Notes: generated by a model not told the origin, from the letters alone. A stretch of 64,000 nucleotides of DNA from Neoechinorhynchus agilis (GCA_051530055.1 CM121341.1:15686001-15750000); one strand, 5' to 3'. Shown: positions 1-11,525, counted from the first letter of the stretch. Program-made: numbers and translations.

Positions 1-21
1 TGTCTAAATTTCCTAAAAGAA

Positions 22-291
22 ATGGATAACCAAGATAATGTAAACGGCGAACGTCAGTTCCGTCTTAACGTTCGAGAAGCTCTTCGTGATATTACGAACG
101 ATAAATCAATGCATTTAATACGTGTATTTCAAAGGTTTCTCCGGGAGGCGTTACGTGAAGTAGACGAAGAGAACAATGAAGACCAAGAGGACGACAATGA
201 GGACGATGAAGACGAGGAGTACAATGAAGACCAAGGGGACGACGAAGACGAGGAGTATAATGAAGACCAAGGGGACGATGAAGGCCAATGA
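22..291 (+). CDS. Hypothetical acidic protein, 89 aa
   Basis: This is an open frame with a mixed N-terminal half (about residues 1-48) and a C-terminal half made almost only of Asp, Glu and Asn. The acidic half contains a repeated unit of about 13 residues (YNEDQGDDEDEE type), so it has grown by local tandem duplication. I do not recognise the N-terminal half. The start codon lies close to the window edge, so an upstream exon cannot be excluded. It may be a real short protein, a terminal exon or a chance frame across a purine-rich repeat. Confidence 0.3.
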   Translation: MDNQDNVNGERQFRLNVREALRDITNDKSMHLIRVFQRFLREALREVDEENNEDQEDDNEDDEDEEYNEDQGDDEDEEYNEDQGDDEGQ

Positions 292-390
292 GGGCGAATT
301 TTACTGATCAAGGATAACAATCGCAGCGCTTGCTTAAAGTTGTGAAAATGTTCAATGACGCTGACGATAAAATTGTAAATATAGTGAACG

Positions 391-1108
391 TCTCCTTTGA
401 ATACCGCCCAAAATTCACTTCGATGTTTGTTTTTCTACCGATATTCACATAAAATCACATCTTGCATTGAATATGTGTTCTAAAAATTTCATTTAATAAT
501 AAGCTACGCAACCGAGAAAATATTCTGTTCAAATATATTGCCTAAGATCAGTTACTATCTTATGCTTATTTTATTAAATTAAAGATTTGAAAATAATTTT
601 CAATAAATTTAACACATTCGGCATTTTTTATTTGAAGACAAATTGAAAATCAGGTATATGATATTAGTGATGATAGCTTTGATTAGTTTAAACCGGTAAA
701 AAATTCCCATCCGCGCAAATGTTTGCACGTTTCACAAGATTTCTGCATTCTACAACTTTGTACTTATTGTAAACAGAAAGCATTGTAAAATTTAAGCCTG
801 GTTGTTAATTGGATTTGATGGCCGGTATTCATTAAATGTTTTACTTCCTCGTTCTATCTGCTCGCTGATGACTCGGAATATAGCATTCTGATGTTCTTGC
901 ATCTGGTTGGAATTGGGGTCTTCTGTCCATTATCTTAGCCAGAAAACGATTCTCGTTCTGCGGCCAATCAGCGCGAGAGATTACGATCAAATGTGCTATG
1001 TAGCCAATTACGGCACGAGCTCTGAAAACCGCCTCTCCAGCACTTAATAAACCCGTTGGGATTCAACGATAACATATGCTGCCCAAATCAGACTCTCAAA
1101 ACCACATT
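391..1108 (+). repeat. Dispersed repeat, copy A
   Basis: This stretch is nearly identical to 7849-8745, in the same orientation. The shared part opens at TCCTTTGAATACCGCCC and closes at GCTGCCCAAATCAGACT, with an AATAAA about 40 bp from the 3' end. No coding capacity is visible. The defined ends and polyadenylation-like signal suggest a transposable-element terminal segment, but the family is unknown. From 1109 to about 1470 I see only AT-rich sequence. Confidence 0.7.
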
Positions 1109-1469
1109 AAATTTATTCATCATTCCGAATGAGATGAGATTACTAGAAAAACAACGGGCAAATTGTTTAAATTCTCGCTTTTGTTTGGAAAACATCCGGG
1201 CCTCTTTTGGACTAATTATATAAGAAAGGGAAATGTTTTCAAAATCTTAATAGCGTATTGACTGTTGCATCCATAAATAAGCTACTCAAATTTTGCTTTA
1301 AATCAAACGGATTTTGCAATTTATTCTAATTTTTCTCTACAGATCGGAATCAAAAACTCTAGTTGAATTGTAAATAAAACACGACCTATGAAAGTAAAAT
1401 ATAAAGTTGTCTAAAACGTGTTATCAACTCGATACCCGAGTTTATGTTTTAAGCGGAACATTTAAGTTT

Positions 1470-1990
1470 GTAGCAGGGCGAGGCATTACAAGAAAACCTT
1501 AAATGGAATGCCCACATTTCATTTACCTTCCCTATAGCAAACCCTCGTCTTTACCTTCTCAAACTCCTCCGGCGTCTCGGCGTATCCCCTAAACACCTTG
1601 CCCACTTTTATCTTTCTGCCATCCTTCCTATCCTTACATACGCTTTCCCCACTTTCCTCGCCCTCTCCGTCAATGCTCTCCATTCCCTCGAGACCTTCCA
1701 CAAGAGAGAAATGAAAATATGCGGGACTTCACTCCCTCCCCTCGAGGCCCACCTCCACTCCATTTTCTCCAAAAACGCCCTCCGTCTTCTTCAACCCCCT
1801 CCACAATTTTCTTCCTTCATCTCTAAATACTCTTCCTTCGTAAACACCCGTAACCCCAACCCTCGTACCGCCCTCTACCAAAAATCTTTCTTCCCCCAAG
1901 CACAATCTTTCCTTAATAACCGAAGAACAAGGAAAGGCTCCTAATCGGTCATCTCCTGTACAAAGGCTCCGATCGACATTAACACCCCTT
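1470..1990 (+). mobile_element. LINE fragment, reverse transcriptase C-terminus
   Basis: Frame-broken conceptual translation matches the thumb and C-terminal region of the LINE at 44-48.7 kb: ENLKWNAHISFT, LLRRLGVSPKHLAHFYLSAI, then ICGTSLPPLEAHLHSIF. The copy begins inside the reverse transcriptase and is therefore 5'-truncated, as usual for target-primed LINEs. It is closest to the minus-strand copy at 13.5-15.1 kb. It is not functional. Confidence 0.75.
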
Positions 1991-2004
1991 CAAAAACAAG
2001 TCCC

Positions 2005-2500
2005 GCCCCGATCCTTAGATGGGACTCGCGCATTTTGCCATTTACCTCCTCAAACGCCTCCGCCATTTCGGATTCAAATCACACGCTCTCTCCAAATTTC
2101 ACAACAGCAGTATTTCACCCTCTCTCACCTTTGGTCATCTCGTCTTTTGCAACCTGTCCACATCACAAACCCCGTCGCTTTAAAATGCTTCATAGAAAAG
2201 CCTCTAAAATTTGCACAGTTGATTTTCCTCAGGCTCACCGAATGCCTTTGTAAAAATTTCAAAAATCAATCAAAACGCCTCTTAACCTTGCCACCATAAT
2301 TTTTACCACATTTTATTCCCCGTCCCAATTCCTTTCATCCTTCTATATCTCGCACCTCCCTCTACCACAGCTCCTTTACAATAATGCCCAATCTTCTCAG
2401 ATATCATAACCGAGATGAATTGTAGGAAAGGTACAACCTAGCAAATTCCCCTATAAACATTAACCACATACTTTCCCACCCGACTGCATTCTCGAACAGC
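2005..2500 (+). mobile_element. Second LINE 3' fragment, more decayed
   Basis: Broken frames give LLKRLRHFGFKSHALSKFHN and a downstream stretch like the LINE tail near 17.8 kb (FIPRPNSFHPSI against IFHPSIPRTNLYL). It lies just downstream of another LINE fragment, so two separately truncated copies are stacked. Many stops; a fossil of the same or a sister LINE subfamily. Confidence 0.55.
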
Positions 2501-2648
2501 ACAACTCCGCACGCCATTATTTAATCGCAAAAATATATGGTCTAAAAATTGTTAAATGTCAACGCTAGTTATTATATCAATTGCAAATGTTCTAGAAATT
2601 GTAAAGAAATTATTCATTGTAGTTTCAGTTTCGCCAATTGAAACTGTT

Positions 2649-4580
2649 TTAGAAATCAAAAACGATTTTTAAGTTTGTTCCATTAACGTTTATTTGCCCA
2701 ATTGATTTCATTTTTAAGAACGGGGCGTTAAATAGTACGAGAATTGGATTGTTTGACACGTCCAATAGTGTTAAACTTTTTAACTCAGACAGATCTTTCG
2801 AAGGTACCGAATGAAGTCCATTATTTGAAAGGCTAAGGAAAATTAAGTTGTTCAAACCACGAAAAGAATTTTCATTGTCCATATCGTTAAGCTTGTTATG
2901 ACTAAGATCCAACGCGATTAGTTTTCTCAAACGGGCGAAGGTGCCACGAAGTATGGTTTCGATTTGGTTGAATTGAAGGCTTAGAAATTTTAGGTCTCCG
3001 AGACCGATAAAGTCATAACGATCAACATGTGAGATTTCGTTGTGGCTCATATCAATTGATCTGACGACCGTGTATCCATCAAAATTATAGATATCCTTTA
3101 TAGCTTTCAAGCCAAGTGAGGATGCGTTCAATACAAAGCAGGTCATATTTTCTGAAGGTTGCACGGGAAAATTTAAGGCTGTCGCAATAGATTTTGGAAT
3201 TTCATCAATTCGCTGCGTCATATCCATTTTTGCCTTTATAGCTCGAACCTTGTCGTACGTTGCAGTCGAAATGCTGTTATTAAACATCTCCATATATCCC
3301 ACTCGGTTTTTGCCATTTTTATTAATTACTAGTTCGCCAACATGGTTTTTCGCTATTGACAAATAACCAATATGTGGAAGATTTTCAATTAATTCGGGAT
3401 TGAACGATTCCAAATAATTTTCAGCCAACAATAACACCTTTAGATTGACATTATTTTTGAAGAGGTTTTGTGGTAGGTCATTGATTCTGTTTCCGCTTAG
3501 AAAGAGAGATGTTAATTCTCTTAAGTTCCACAATGCCTCTTCATCAATCACTTCGATGTCATTGTACGACAAATCAAGTTTCCTAAGACTTTGCCAATGG
3601 TATAGGTCGTTCGAACGCAACGCGGAAATTCGATTGCCCTTAAAGTTAAGCGATACCATGTTTGCTCTTGTAAACGAATTACCTTTTGGAACATTTTGCA
3701 AATTCGCTTCCAAAATACCAAAGTGCTGAATATTCGGTGCCATTTCTAGCATACGAGAGTTGATAAAGCTGGTAGTTCCACCGTGAAGCATAAGCTTGCA
3801 CAGCTTGAGAAAGCTACAATTTTGCTTGAAGAAATCTGCTAGATCACCAGAATTCGAAAATTCCAAAGAGCGCATATTATCCGGTTTAATATAAAATGAT
3901 TTAAGTGGATTGCCATACACGCTGACTTCCTCAAGCTTTGTTAAGATTGAACCATCACTGAATTTTGCATTCTCGATGAGATTGTTGGATACATCGAGAG
4001 TTTTCAAATTACTCATTTTTGCGATTATCTCAAAGCTATCGTCCTTCAAACGATTGTTGGAAAGGATGAGATTATGCAATTGCGGCAAATGGGCATTCAT
4101 TCTTAAGCCTAGCCGGTATATCTCATTTTCCTTTAAATTAAGTTCCTCGAGATTGTGAAATCCCTGAAATGCGTCATCTTCGATCCTTTTTATCAGTCCG
4201 TTTTGGATGCGAAGCTTTTTGAGATGTTTGAACCTTCTCATCGCAGATTTGGTCAGAGTTGACAGTTCATTGTATTGTACGTCTGGCCTAAAAACGAACG
4301 CGTCATTGTGAGGAATAATAAAAGCCAAATCGATTGGAATCTCGTTCAAATATGCACCTTCAACTATAATACTGTTAGCTTTGGGCTTCTCTCTTACACA
4401 CATGATCAGGTCAATTAGCGGTGATCCGATAATTCCCGTTCCACAATAAATGAAAATTTTATAACCTTTGTTGGCACCGAACTGAGCACATTGATGTTCC
4501 ACTTCGTCGCCATTGACCAATGCAGATAGCAACAAATATGTTACCAATGTGCCCGACAAGAAGGAACGCGTCGAGAACAT
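2649..4580 (-). CDS. Secreted leucine-rich-repeat protein, 643 aa
   Basis: A single uninterrupted frame with a hydrophobic signal peptide (about residues 6-24, FLSGTLVTYLLLSALVNG). A Cys-containing N-terminal region follows, then at least a dozen LRRs of the LxxLxLxxNxI type from about residue 110 to the end (for example LEELNLKENEIYRL and LRKLDLSYNDIEVIDEEAL). The last repeats run to the C-terminus; there is no transmembrane segment, TIR domain or GPI-type tail, so I infer an extracellular soluble protein or a co-receptor-like ectodomain. The LRR array is of the general animal extracellular kind (Toll, chaoptin or slit-like), but no orthologue is recognisable. It is intronless across almost 2 kb, in contrast with the multi-exon neighbours. 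Overlapping frames on the other strand are shadows. Confidence 0.85.
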   Translation of the reverse strand: MFSTRSFLSGTLVTYLLLSALVNGDEVEHQCAQFGANKGYKIFIYCGTGIIGSPLIDLIMCVREKPKANSIIVEGAYLNEIPIDLAFIIPHNDAFVFRPDVQYNELSTLTKSAMRRFKHLKKLRIQNGLIKRIEDDAFQGFHNLEELNLKENEIYRLGLRMNAHLPQLHNLILSNNRLKDDSFEIIAKMSNLKTLDVSNNLIENAKFSDGSILTKLEEVSVYGNPLKSFYIKPDNMRSLEFSNSGDLADFFKQNCSFLKLCKLMLHGGTTSFINSRMLEMAPNIQHFGILEANLQNVPKGNSFTRANMVSLNFKGNRISALRSNDLYHWQSLRKLDLSYNDIEVIDEEALWNLRELTSLFLSGNRINDLPQNLFKNNVNLKVLLLAENYLESFNPELIENLPHIGYLSIAKNHVGELVINKNGKNRVGYMEMFNNSISTATYDKVRAIKAKMDMTQRIDEIPKSIATALNFPVQPSENMTCFVLNASSLGLKAIKDIYNFDGYTVVRSIDMSHNEISHVDRYDFIGLGDLKFLSLQFNQIETILRGTFARLRKLIALDLSHNKLNDMDNENSFRGLNNLIFLSLSNNGLHSVPSKDLSELKSLTLLDVSNNPILVLFNAPFLKMKSIGQINVNGTNLKIVFDF

Positions 4581-5444
4581 TGCACTTAGTTAAGAAGATT
4601 TCTTCAAAAATGCCCAGGTACTTATGGTAATGGTATGAGGTGAGTAACTCCTTTAGCAATGCGTTATCTTTAGAATTCTAAGAAATACACGTTACTTTTT
4701 GTGAAGAACTCCGTAGTAGTAAATGAACCTACGATGTCAAAAAATTGTACAATCCGTCACGCATTTTGAAACCTATGTAAATGATCAGTTGGTAGATTGT
4801 CGACTGATTTTTCAACGCATTCCGATATTTCGGCAAATTATTGTGCTTTCATCAAGGTTGTTCTCAGAGGAAAATACAAGTAGGCTTTGTACCTAGGCAG
4901 AAGATTGTGCCGAAATATTGGACTTCAAAATAAAATCATTTTAATTTCTTCGCCATAAAACAACCAATATGAAACCAGAATTTCAATCTTCGTGAACAAT
5001 GAAAAGCAAATATTCTAACTCGTGGCAAGTTTGTTAACGTGATATTTTTAACGGGAAAGAGATAGTAGATTATTTGAACAACAATCGTTGATTAAATAGC
5101 CATATAAATCATAAAAGCATGAATATTCGTAAGGTATAGAATCGTCTTTAAACTTCTTTGTTTTTAAAGAAAAGCGTCTTCGATCTTATAGCATTTTAGG
5201 AACTGTGAAAAAAGCAGTAAGATTATTATCGTTTTTTTCGTGCATGTTGATAAGACTAAAGTCGTCTACGTGATCTGATCATCAATCGAGTAGTCTTATA
5301 TAGAAAACGATTTCAAATTTTTGTTCCAATTTTTTAACCAATGTGTGGCCTTTTATCACACGGCTGATAATTTTTGGGCACACATCTTACCGATTTGGTT
5401 CAGAGAAGTAATTCAATTACTCAATGCACTGAACCAGCCGGTAC

Positions 5445-5484
5445 GAGTTTGTACATTCCTCCGGATCCTCAGATACCTCCAGGA
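5445..5484 (+). repeat. 40-bp dispersed motif, copy 1
   Basis: GAGTTTGTACATYCCTCCGG followed by ATCCTCAGATACCTCC occurs here, at 33580-33619 and at 63266-63300 (at the front of a Merlin relic). Flanks differ between copies, so it behaves as a discrete short repeat, perhaps an element end. Confidence 0.6.
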
Positions 5485-5544
5485 AGCGGTACTCACCAGT
5501 GAGTTTTCTCCCTTCAGCGGTATTTCGTCCCCTTTTGGTTGTGT

Positions 5545-5612
5545 CGAGGTGGTTAAGTGGAATGACGCCCGCGATCCCGATTAAGGGTCAAGTGGTTCGA
5601 ATTCGTTACCCT
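5545..5612 (+). other. tRNA-like stretch, possible SINE head
   Basis: GGTGGTTAAGTGG resembles a Ser/Leu-type A box, and GGTTCGAATTC 40 bp further on resembles a B box. The spacing is too short for a complete Ser or Leu tRNA, and the T-stem needs several G-U pairs, so this is not a credible functional tRNA. A decayed tRNA-derived SINE head or a chance match are both possible. Confidence 0.25.
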
Positions 5613-6544
5613 TACATTTAGAATATGGTCCACACGATGAGGCTTATCTTCAGCAGGACCATATTCTAATATAGTAGTAACTTTCTGATTTCAATCTTAA
5701 TTCATTTGACTCTTTTCCATCCTAGCTCGAACCAACGGCCCGCAGTGGATTAAATTTCTCTTTAATCGTCGACACAGGGCTAACGATTACGGTTTTTGTT
5801 TTCAATTTAAAAAATTGGCTTAAATCGACGTGTCAGTTGTTATTTGTTGAAAAATATAACGTTAACAAACTTTTTGTTCACGTAATCATTTAAGTTATTT
5901 TCATTTAAACAAACTGGAATGTAAAAAATTAACCACCGACAAAGATGCAGCGTAAATCGTTTATGCTCCAAGAACGATTGACCACTAGGTTCTGAGTACA
6001 ATTTAAACTATTCTATTCTATTTTATACTAACACAGATAAGAAACATTATTAAGGATTGTAATACTTTTGCAGAAGTCTCGTTTATTTCCAATATGAACA
6101 ATTGCCTTCTAAATCTTAAATAGTAAAAATAATTAATGTGTTAAACTGTAAAAACGGCTTTCCAGTTTTCAATATTTGTGGTCAAAACTTTATTTTGAAT
6201 TGAGAACCGAAAAAGTACATAAAAAAGCAGAAGCATAAATGTAAACGGATTCGACAAATTAGAAGAGAAAAGTGAGTATGCATTCAGAGGACGAAACGCC
6301 GGAAAGGAGAAATTCTGACGGACAAACAGTCATTAATGTTTAGTGTCCAGTTAGAATATTCGCATTTCATTGTTCACGGAGATTGAAATTCTAATTTCAT
6401 ATTGGTTGTTTTATGGCGAAGAAATTAAAATGATTTTATTTTGAAATTCGATATTTCGGCACAATCTTCGTGCCTTGCTAACAACCTTGATGAAAGCACA
6501 ATAATTTGCCGAAATTTCGGATTTTAAAACAAAATCATTTTAAT

Positions 6545-7110
6545 TTTTCGCCATAAAACAATTAAATAAAAACTGGTTGGAATTGCAATGTTGTGAGCTT
6601 TCTCTAAATTCCTCATCGTATTAAATATCGTAACGATCAAGCAATCGGGACTTTCTTTAATAACCCGAGTTTCCTCAGTTCGTCGTTCGCATTCCTTGCG
6701 TGTAATTACACTATCGTTCGGAGTTCCAATATAGCTAGGAAAAAGCTTACACAGATTCTGTTTTCCATTATTTGCGAAAATTTGTATCATTTCGGATTCT
6801 TCAAACCGATAACTCACAGCACCGCATTTTTCACATTTGTAGCTCAATGTAAAGTGACATTTGTACGATCCGATCGCAGTCAAACAGATATTAGCAAACT
6901 CGCCGGAATAATTTTTTAGCAAAGTCATCGATTGTTTGATTTAATGCAATCATCAGGAACTCATTCGCATCGGACTGTCTATTGAAGTTTATTCCTTTGA
7001 CAAAAGTAAGTCGTCGAATATGCCGCTTAGCGGCATTGAATGGGCCGAGTTAACCTTTTTCATTCGCCGTAAAATTCTCTTTAATTCACACTTGAAACAA
7101 ATGGCATTAT
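6545..7110 (-). pseudogene. Ubiquitin carboxyl-terminal hydrolase (USP) relic
   Basis: Reading from 7106 downward, successive frames give NAICFKCELKRIL, then RQSDANEFLMIALNQTIDDF, then YKCHFTLSYKCEKCGAVSY with FEESEMIQIF and LCKLFPSYIG. This is the usual order of the USP fold: the QxDAxEF box, the CxxC zinc pair, then the LxxLFxxYxG region. At least two frame changes are needed, one near 7000 and one near 6930. The catalytic Cys box and the catalytic His box are both missing, so it is a pseudogene or gene fragment. Its last codons run into the PLE end at 6545, which probably truncated it. Confidence 0.6.
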
Positions 7111-7373
7111 CGTAAATGTCCTAAGTGCATTCTATCTCGGTTTCGGGCGCTGATAAACATTTTTTTCATTTCATTTGAAACTTCCTCCTCCATCTTCTTT
7201 GCATATCGTTCAAATTTCTTTTTAATCTTACTTTTGAATTCCACTTTTCCCAAATTCTTTATGTGGATCCGAAAACCTTCCGCATCAGTTTCTTCCATTT
7301 CGGCCTATATTTCTGCAACTCGGATTGCCTGAACCAATCGCTATTGAATCTCCTTTTCCATTGTTGTTCTTTT

Positions 7374-7540
7374 CTGCAACTTTGATTGTATCAATCTGCT
7401 ACTTACCAATAATTTAATAGAGAAGGCAACCGCGAGCAATATTATTGAGACCAATAACACTATAATTGTAATGCATTCCCTCAAAACAACGAGTACTATT
7501 CAGCAGATCCAATTTTCCGAATCTTATGGAGGCTGATATT
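7374..7540 (-). other. Possible membrane-segment exon with a 33-nt intron
   Basis: Minus-strand translation gives a strong hydrophobic helix (CITIIVLLVSIILLAVAF) followed directly by a GTAAGT donor; a TTGCAG acceptor ends a 33-nt gap at 7374-7406. Downstream frames are Lys/Glu-rich and interrupted. I cannot assemble a convincing protein. It may be the remains of a small membrane protein or of the neighbouring broken locus. Confidence 0.2.
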
Positions 7541-7848
7541 TTAGAACATTAACTTGTGAGAAAAATGAAAGTAACGTTTAATATGAAAATTTTATTTTGC
7601 GTTCACGAAATATAAAAACGCCCTAGCCAAAAATTATAATGTTCTTGGTGTTCACCGCTCTATTTTTCAATGCTCATTGTTGAGCGATGAACCAATAATT
7701 GTTCCCGTCTCGCTTGAATGATCATCGAGTCGATTTCCTAGGAACGTTGTATCTAGTGAAGCATTGCTATTTATTGAATACAACTGCCTTTCTACTGTCG
7801 ATATTAACACAATCTGTAAACGATGGAAATATTTAGGATATTGGGATC

Positions 7849-8745
7849 CTTTGAATACCGCCCAAAATTCACTTCGATGTTTGTTTTTCTACCGATATTC
7901 ACATAAAATCACATCTTGCATTGTATACGTGTTCTAAAAATTTCATTTAATAATAAGCTACGCAACCGAGAAAATATTCTGTTCAAATATATTGCCTAAG
8001 ATCAGTTACTATCTTATGCTTATTTTATTAAATTAAAGATTTGAAAATAATTTTCAATAAATTTAACACATTCGGCATTTTTTATTTTAAGACAAATTGA
8101 AAATCAGATATATGATATTAGTGATGATAGCTTTGATTAGTTTAAACCGGTAAAAAATTCCCATCCGCGCAAATGTTTGCACGTTTCACAAGATTTCTGC
8201 ATTCTACAACTTTGTACTTATTGTAAACAGAAAGCATTGTAAAATTTAAGCCTGGTTGTTAATTGGATTTGATGGCCGGTATTCATTAAATGGTTTACGT
8301 CCACGTTCTATCTGCTCGCTGATGACTCGGAATATAGTATTCTGTTGTTCTTGCATCTGGTTGGAATTGGGGTCTTCTGTCCATTATCTTAGCCAGAAAA
8401 CGATTTAATCGGGTGGCCGTAATTATCTCCGTTAAATGGACGTTGACTAAGAGTAGCGCTTGTATCGTTGAATCCTTATAAGTTGCAATCAATGGTTCGA
8501 AGTTTACAGCAAAGTTCAACAAAGTTAGTGTTTAGCTCGTTAGTTCGAGATACCAAGTTATGCACGATCTATACAATTCGAGTTCAATATTATGCTGCAG
8601 TGCGTTCTGCGGTTAATCAGCGCGAGAGATAACTATCAAATATGCTATGTAGCCAATCACAGCACGAGCTTTGAAAACCGCCTCTCCAGCGCTTAATAAA
8701 CCCGTTGGGATTCGACGATAACATATGCTGCCCAAATCAGACTAA
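7849..8745 (+). repeat. Dispersed repeat, copy B
   Basis: Second copy of the repeat at 391-1108, in the same orientation and with the same ends. This copy is longer in its 3' half. It abuts the Gypsy fossil exactly at its 3' boundary, so the two are either parts of one element or one inserted at the other's edge. Confidence 0.65.
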
Positions 8746-10436
8746 CCCGTCATGTACGCTTCTGGTAAATTGCAGAAAGCAGAGCAGAATTACGCTACCA
8801 TTGGCAAGGAAACGTTGGCAATTATTTTTGGGTTAAAAGATTCAAGCTGTATTTATGCGGACGTCGGTTCACCATACAGGCGGATCATAAATCGCTAGAA
8901 TATATTCTGGGTGCTGATCGTGATCTGACCAAAATGCCGAACAGTCGAGTGGTAAGGTGGGCCATTAGAACCAAGCGAGAATGAAAGTACACTCCGTTGG
9001 GTGCATGAAGAAAAGTCAAGGATTTGTAAGATGACTCCTAATACCTTTGCGGATTACACATCAGGAGATCCGGATTTGTCGCGAGTGATATCATATCCGA
9101 GGGACGGGTGGCCGAAAAAATGGATGGACGTTTCATAGCTTATGCGAGACGAAAAGACGAGCTATAATACGAGAATGGAATTTGCATGCTGAACGAAAGG
9201 ATCTTTGTGCCCAAGCCATTACGACAGCATGTGACCGAGACGTTGCATAGAGGTCACCCCGGAGTGGAAGGAATGAAAGCGTTGGCCCGGTATGTGGTAT
9301 GGTGGCCAGAATTAGAAAAGGAAATTCGCCAAGTGTTCAATAGTTGCCTCAGATGCCAAAGTAACAGGCCCAATGTTCCGAAGTTGCCTCTGATTCCATG
9401 AAACGTACCAAAAACGAAATGGAGTTGACTTCATATGGATCTGGCAGGTCCGGTCAAGGGGGAGATGTTTCTCATAATCGTAGATGCGACAAGTAAATGT
9501 CCCGAGATCTTTAGTTTGGGCAAAGAAGCAACGACGACCACGATATTAGTAAGGCTAGGAGAAACCTTCTCGCGATTTGGAATACCACAAAGCATCGTGA
9601 CGGATAATGGACCTCAATTCATCTCTTCCGAATTCCATCAATTTTGCCGCCAACGTGGGATAGTGCATATACGATCAAGCCCATATCATCCCCGATTTCT
9701 TTTTTGCCTATCGTAATACACCTCACTCGTCTACTGGGGAAGCACCTGCTGTGGCAATGATGGGGAGAAGATTTAGAGGAGTTCTAGACCGGATAATGCC
9801 TGATAACGAGGACGAGGAGCGAATCGATGAGTACGCGGCTGAGAAGCAGGCTGAAATCGAGAAGCGGAAATTTCAGGAAGGCCAGGATGTTTGCTTTAAG
9901 AGAGATATGGACAGCAAATGGAAGCGAGGAGCGGTAAGAAAACAGAACGGCCCGGTATCGTACACTGTAGAGGACGAGGATTGAAGATGCAAGAGGACGC
10001 ATGGAAATTTGGTCCGAGATCAAAAGGAGAATGACGATTTGGGAACGGCGGGAGTTTCAAACAAGGAGGAAGATCATGGACAAGGAGGATCAGCAGTATT
10101 CAATGACTAGCTGAGGATATGCCGCAGTCCAGAGAGGAGGAAATTACTGGTCAATCCGCGATACAACCACCGGTTCCCGACAAGGACCAGAATACCGAAA
10201 CGATGGAAGAGGTGGTTGGATTAAGAAGGGGCAAGAGAGTAAGGAGACTTCCGAAAAGACCGTATGACGACTTTTTAAAAGTAGGGAGGAGATGTTAAAA
10301 TGAAGTTGACGTCAGCAACGTCAGCATTGATTTGAGTGTTCGCGCGTAGGTTGTGTGTGTGGTGTGAGTTGTTATCCCGGTAAAAATAATAGAAAAGTGT
10401 CATGGAGTCACTCGCACCCGAAGACAAGAAGATAAC
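8745..10436 (+). mobile_element. Ty3/Gypsy LTR retrotransposon fossil (3' half)
   Basis: In order: an RNase H region (TIGKETLAI, then FTIQADHKSLEYIL), an integrase HHCC zinc domain (HRGHPGVEGM ... CLRCQSNRP), an integrase core (FSRFGIPQSIVTDNGPQF) and a charged integrase C-terminus. A purine-rich tract just before 10292 is followed by TGTTAAAATG, which may be the start of the 3' LTR; that LTR is cut off by the LINE at 10437. Gag, protease and most of the reverse transcriptase are absent. The element is clearly broken, with several breaks, and looks old. Confidence 0.8.
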
Positions 10437-11512
10437 AGAGGTGAAGCTGCAAAAGCTGAGTACGGTGGCGTAATTCGGGAAGGGGATGATTGTTTGTTGG
10501 CGTTTTAGTGAAAGTCAAAAAGTTGCGCATTGATAGAATTTAGTGTAGCAAGGAGATCGGAGTTTGATAGGTTAGAGAAGGGTTTTTGTCTTTCTATGCT
10601 TAGGGCACTTTTCGTGTTTTTCCACCTGAGGTGAGTGGGAGAGGAGGCGAGTTTATGTGCACGAAAGGTCGTGCGCGAATTGAGAATGTGATGAGCAAGG
10701 GTGGATTGAAGGCGGGTCGCCTTTATTTGAAGCATTTTCAAGAAAGGGGAAAAGGCGAATGGTTTTCCAAGGAATATCAGTAATCAGAAAGCATAGTTTC
10801 CGACGGGTTCGGGTGAAAAATAGATTTTCTGTGTGAAGATAGATTACACGAGACTAATTTGGTGAATGTGAATAAGTGTTGATCACTCTTATCCCAGACT
10901 ATAAAGGGGGATGATCGGACACGTTGAGGAGGAACGGTGGGAGAAAGGATTATTGCGCAATGGCCCGGGGAAGAGATTGAAGTTAGTTTTTTAGCACCCT
11001 TGTATTTGTGAATGTCAGTAAAGATTTTATCACGATGTGAGTTGTGGCGGGTAGGAAATTTTACTAACTTTGCGAAGTCACGGAGATATATTGGTGTGGG
11101 AAGATTATTCACATCACCAAGAAAGATTGTATGTTCAAGGCCAAGAGAGTGAAGATTTGCTATCAGTGCATCAATCTCCTGTGATTTTGTAGATTAGCTG
11201 AAGGAGGACGATAGATGCCGATAATGGTTAAATTTCGGCTGCCTGAGCGAAGTTTGAGAGAGAGCGTAATTTAATTGTACTCTGGGTATGGTGATTGGTT
11301 AGGAAATGAGGCGGAGGGAATAAGGGGAGCGCAGCGAATGAAAACGGAGACTCCACGTCCTACGCGTTCGTCTCCATAATAGTGGGAAGAAACGTAGCCA
11401 GGAATTGTCGATGATGGAGGAGTGTAACCATGTTTCCGCAGTGACCAAAATATCTGCGTTGGTGGAAGAGACTAATAGCGAAATATGATCTATTCCGTGT
11501 AAAAGATTTCTT
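10437..11512 (-). mobile_element. LINE fragment: endonuclease and linker
   Basis: Minus-strand frames give the APE-type endonuclease start (SSTNADILVTAETWLHSS), its later part (FAKLVKFPTRHNSHRDKIFT) and the linker before the reverse transcriptase (TFRAHKLASSPTHLRWKNT). The linker is almost identical to the copy at 17.1-17.5 kb. The fragment stops where the Gypsy fossil begins and is joined on its 5' side by an RLE-type fragment. It is not functional. Confidence 0.75.
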
Positions 11513-11525
11513 TTTTTTAAAGATC

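Larger units (their letters stand above)
4800..6545. mobile_element. Penelope-like element ends in inverted arrangement
   Basis: About 200 bp at 4810-5030 is repeated in reverse complement at 6345-6540. Each block carries the family's end signature (GCCGAAATATCGG followed by AAAATAAAATCATTTTAATT), and each holds two such signatures pointing at each other. The same signature ends PLE pieces at 22.7, 39.2 and 55.8 kb. PLEs are known to leave inverted and tandem terminal arrangements. The 1.3 kb between the blocks has no convincing coding sequence and includes a short tRNA-like stretch and a 40-bp repeated motif listed separately. Confidence 0.6.

Noticed and set aside
129-320. Serine-rich minus-strand frame
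   Set aside because: Shadow of the acidic repeat on the opposite strand.
5545-5612. Functional Ser/Leu tRNA gene
   Set aside because: A-to-B box spacing is too short and the T-stem does not pair properly.
8295-8522. 75-aa minus-strand frame
   Set aside because: Lies inside the dispersed repeat copy B and has no protein-like conservation in copy A.
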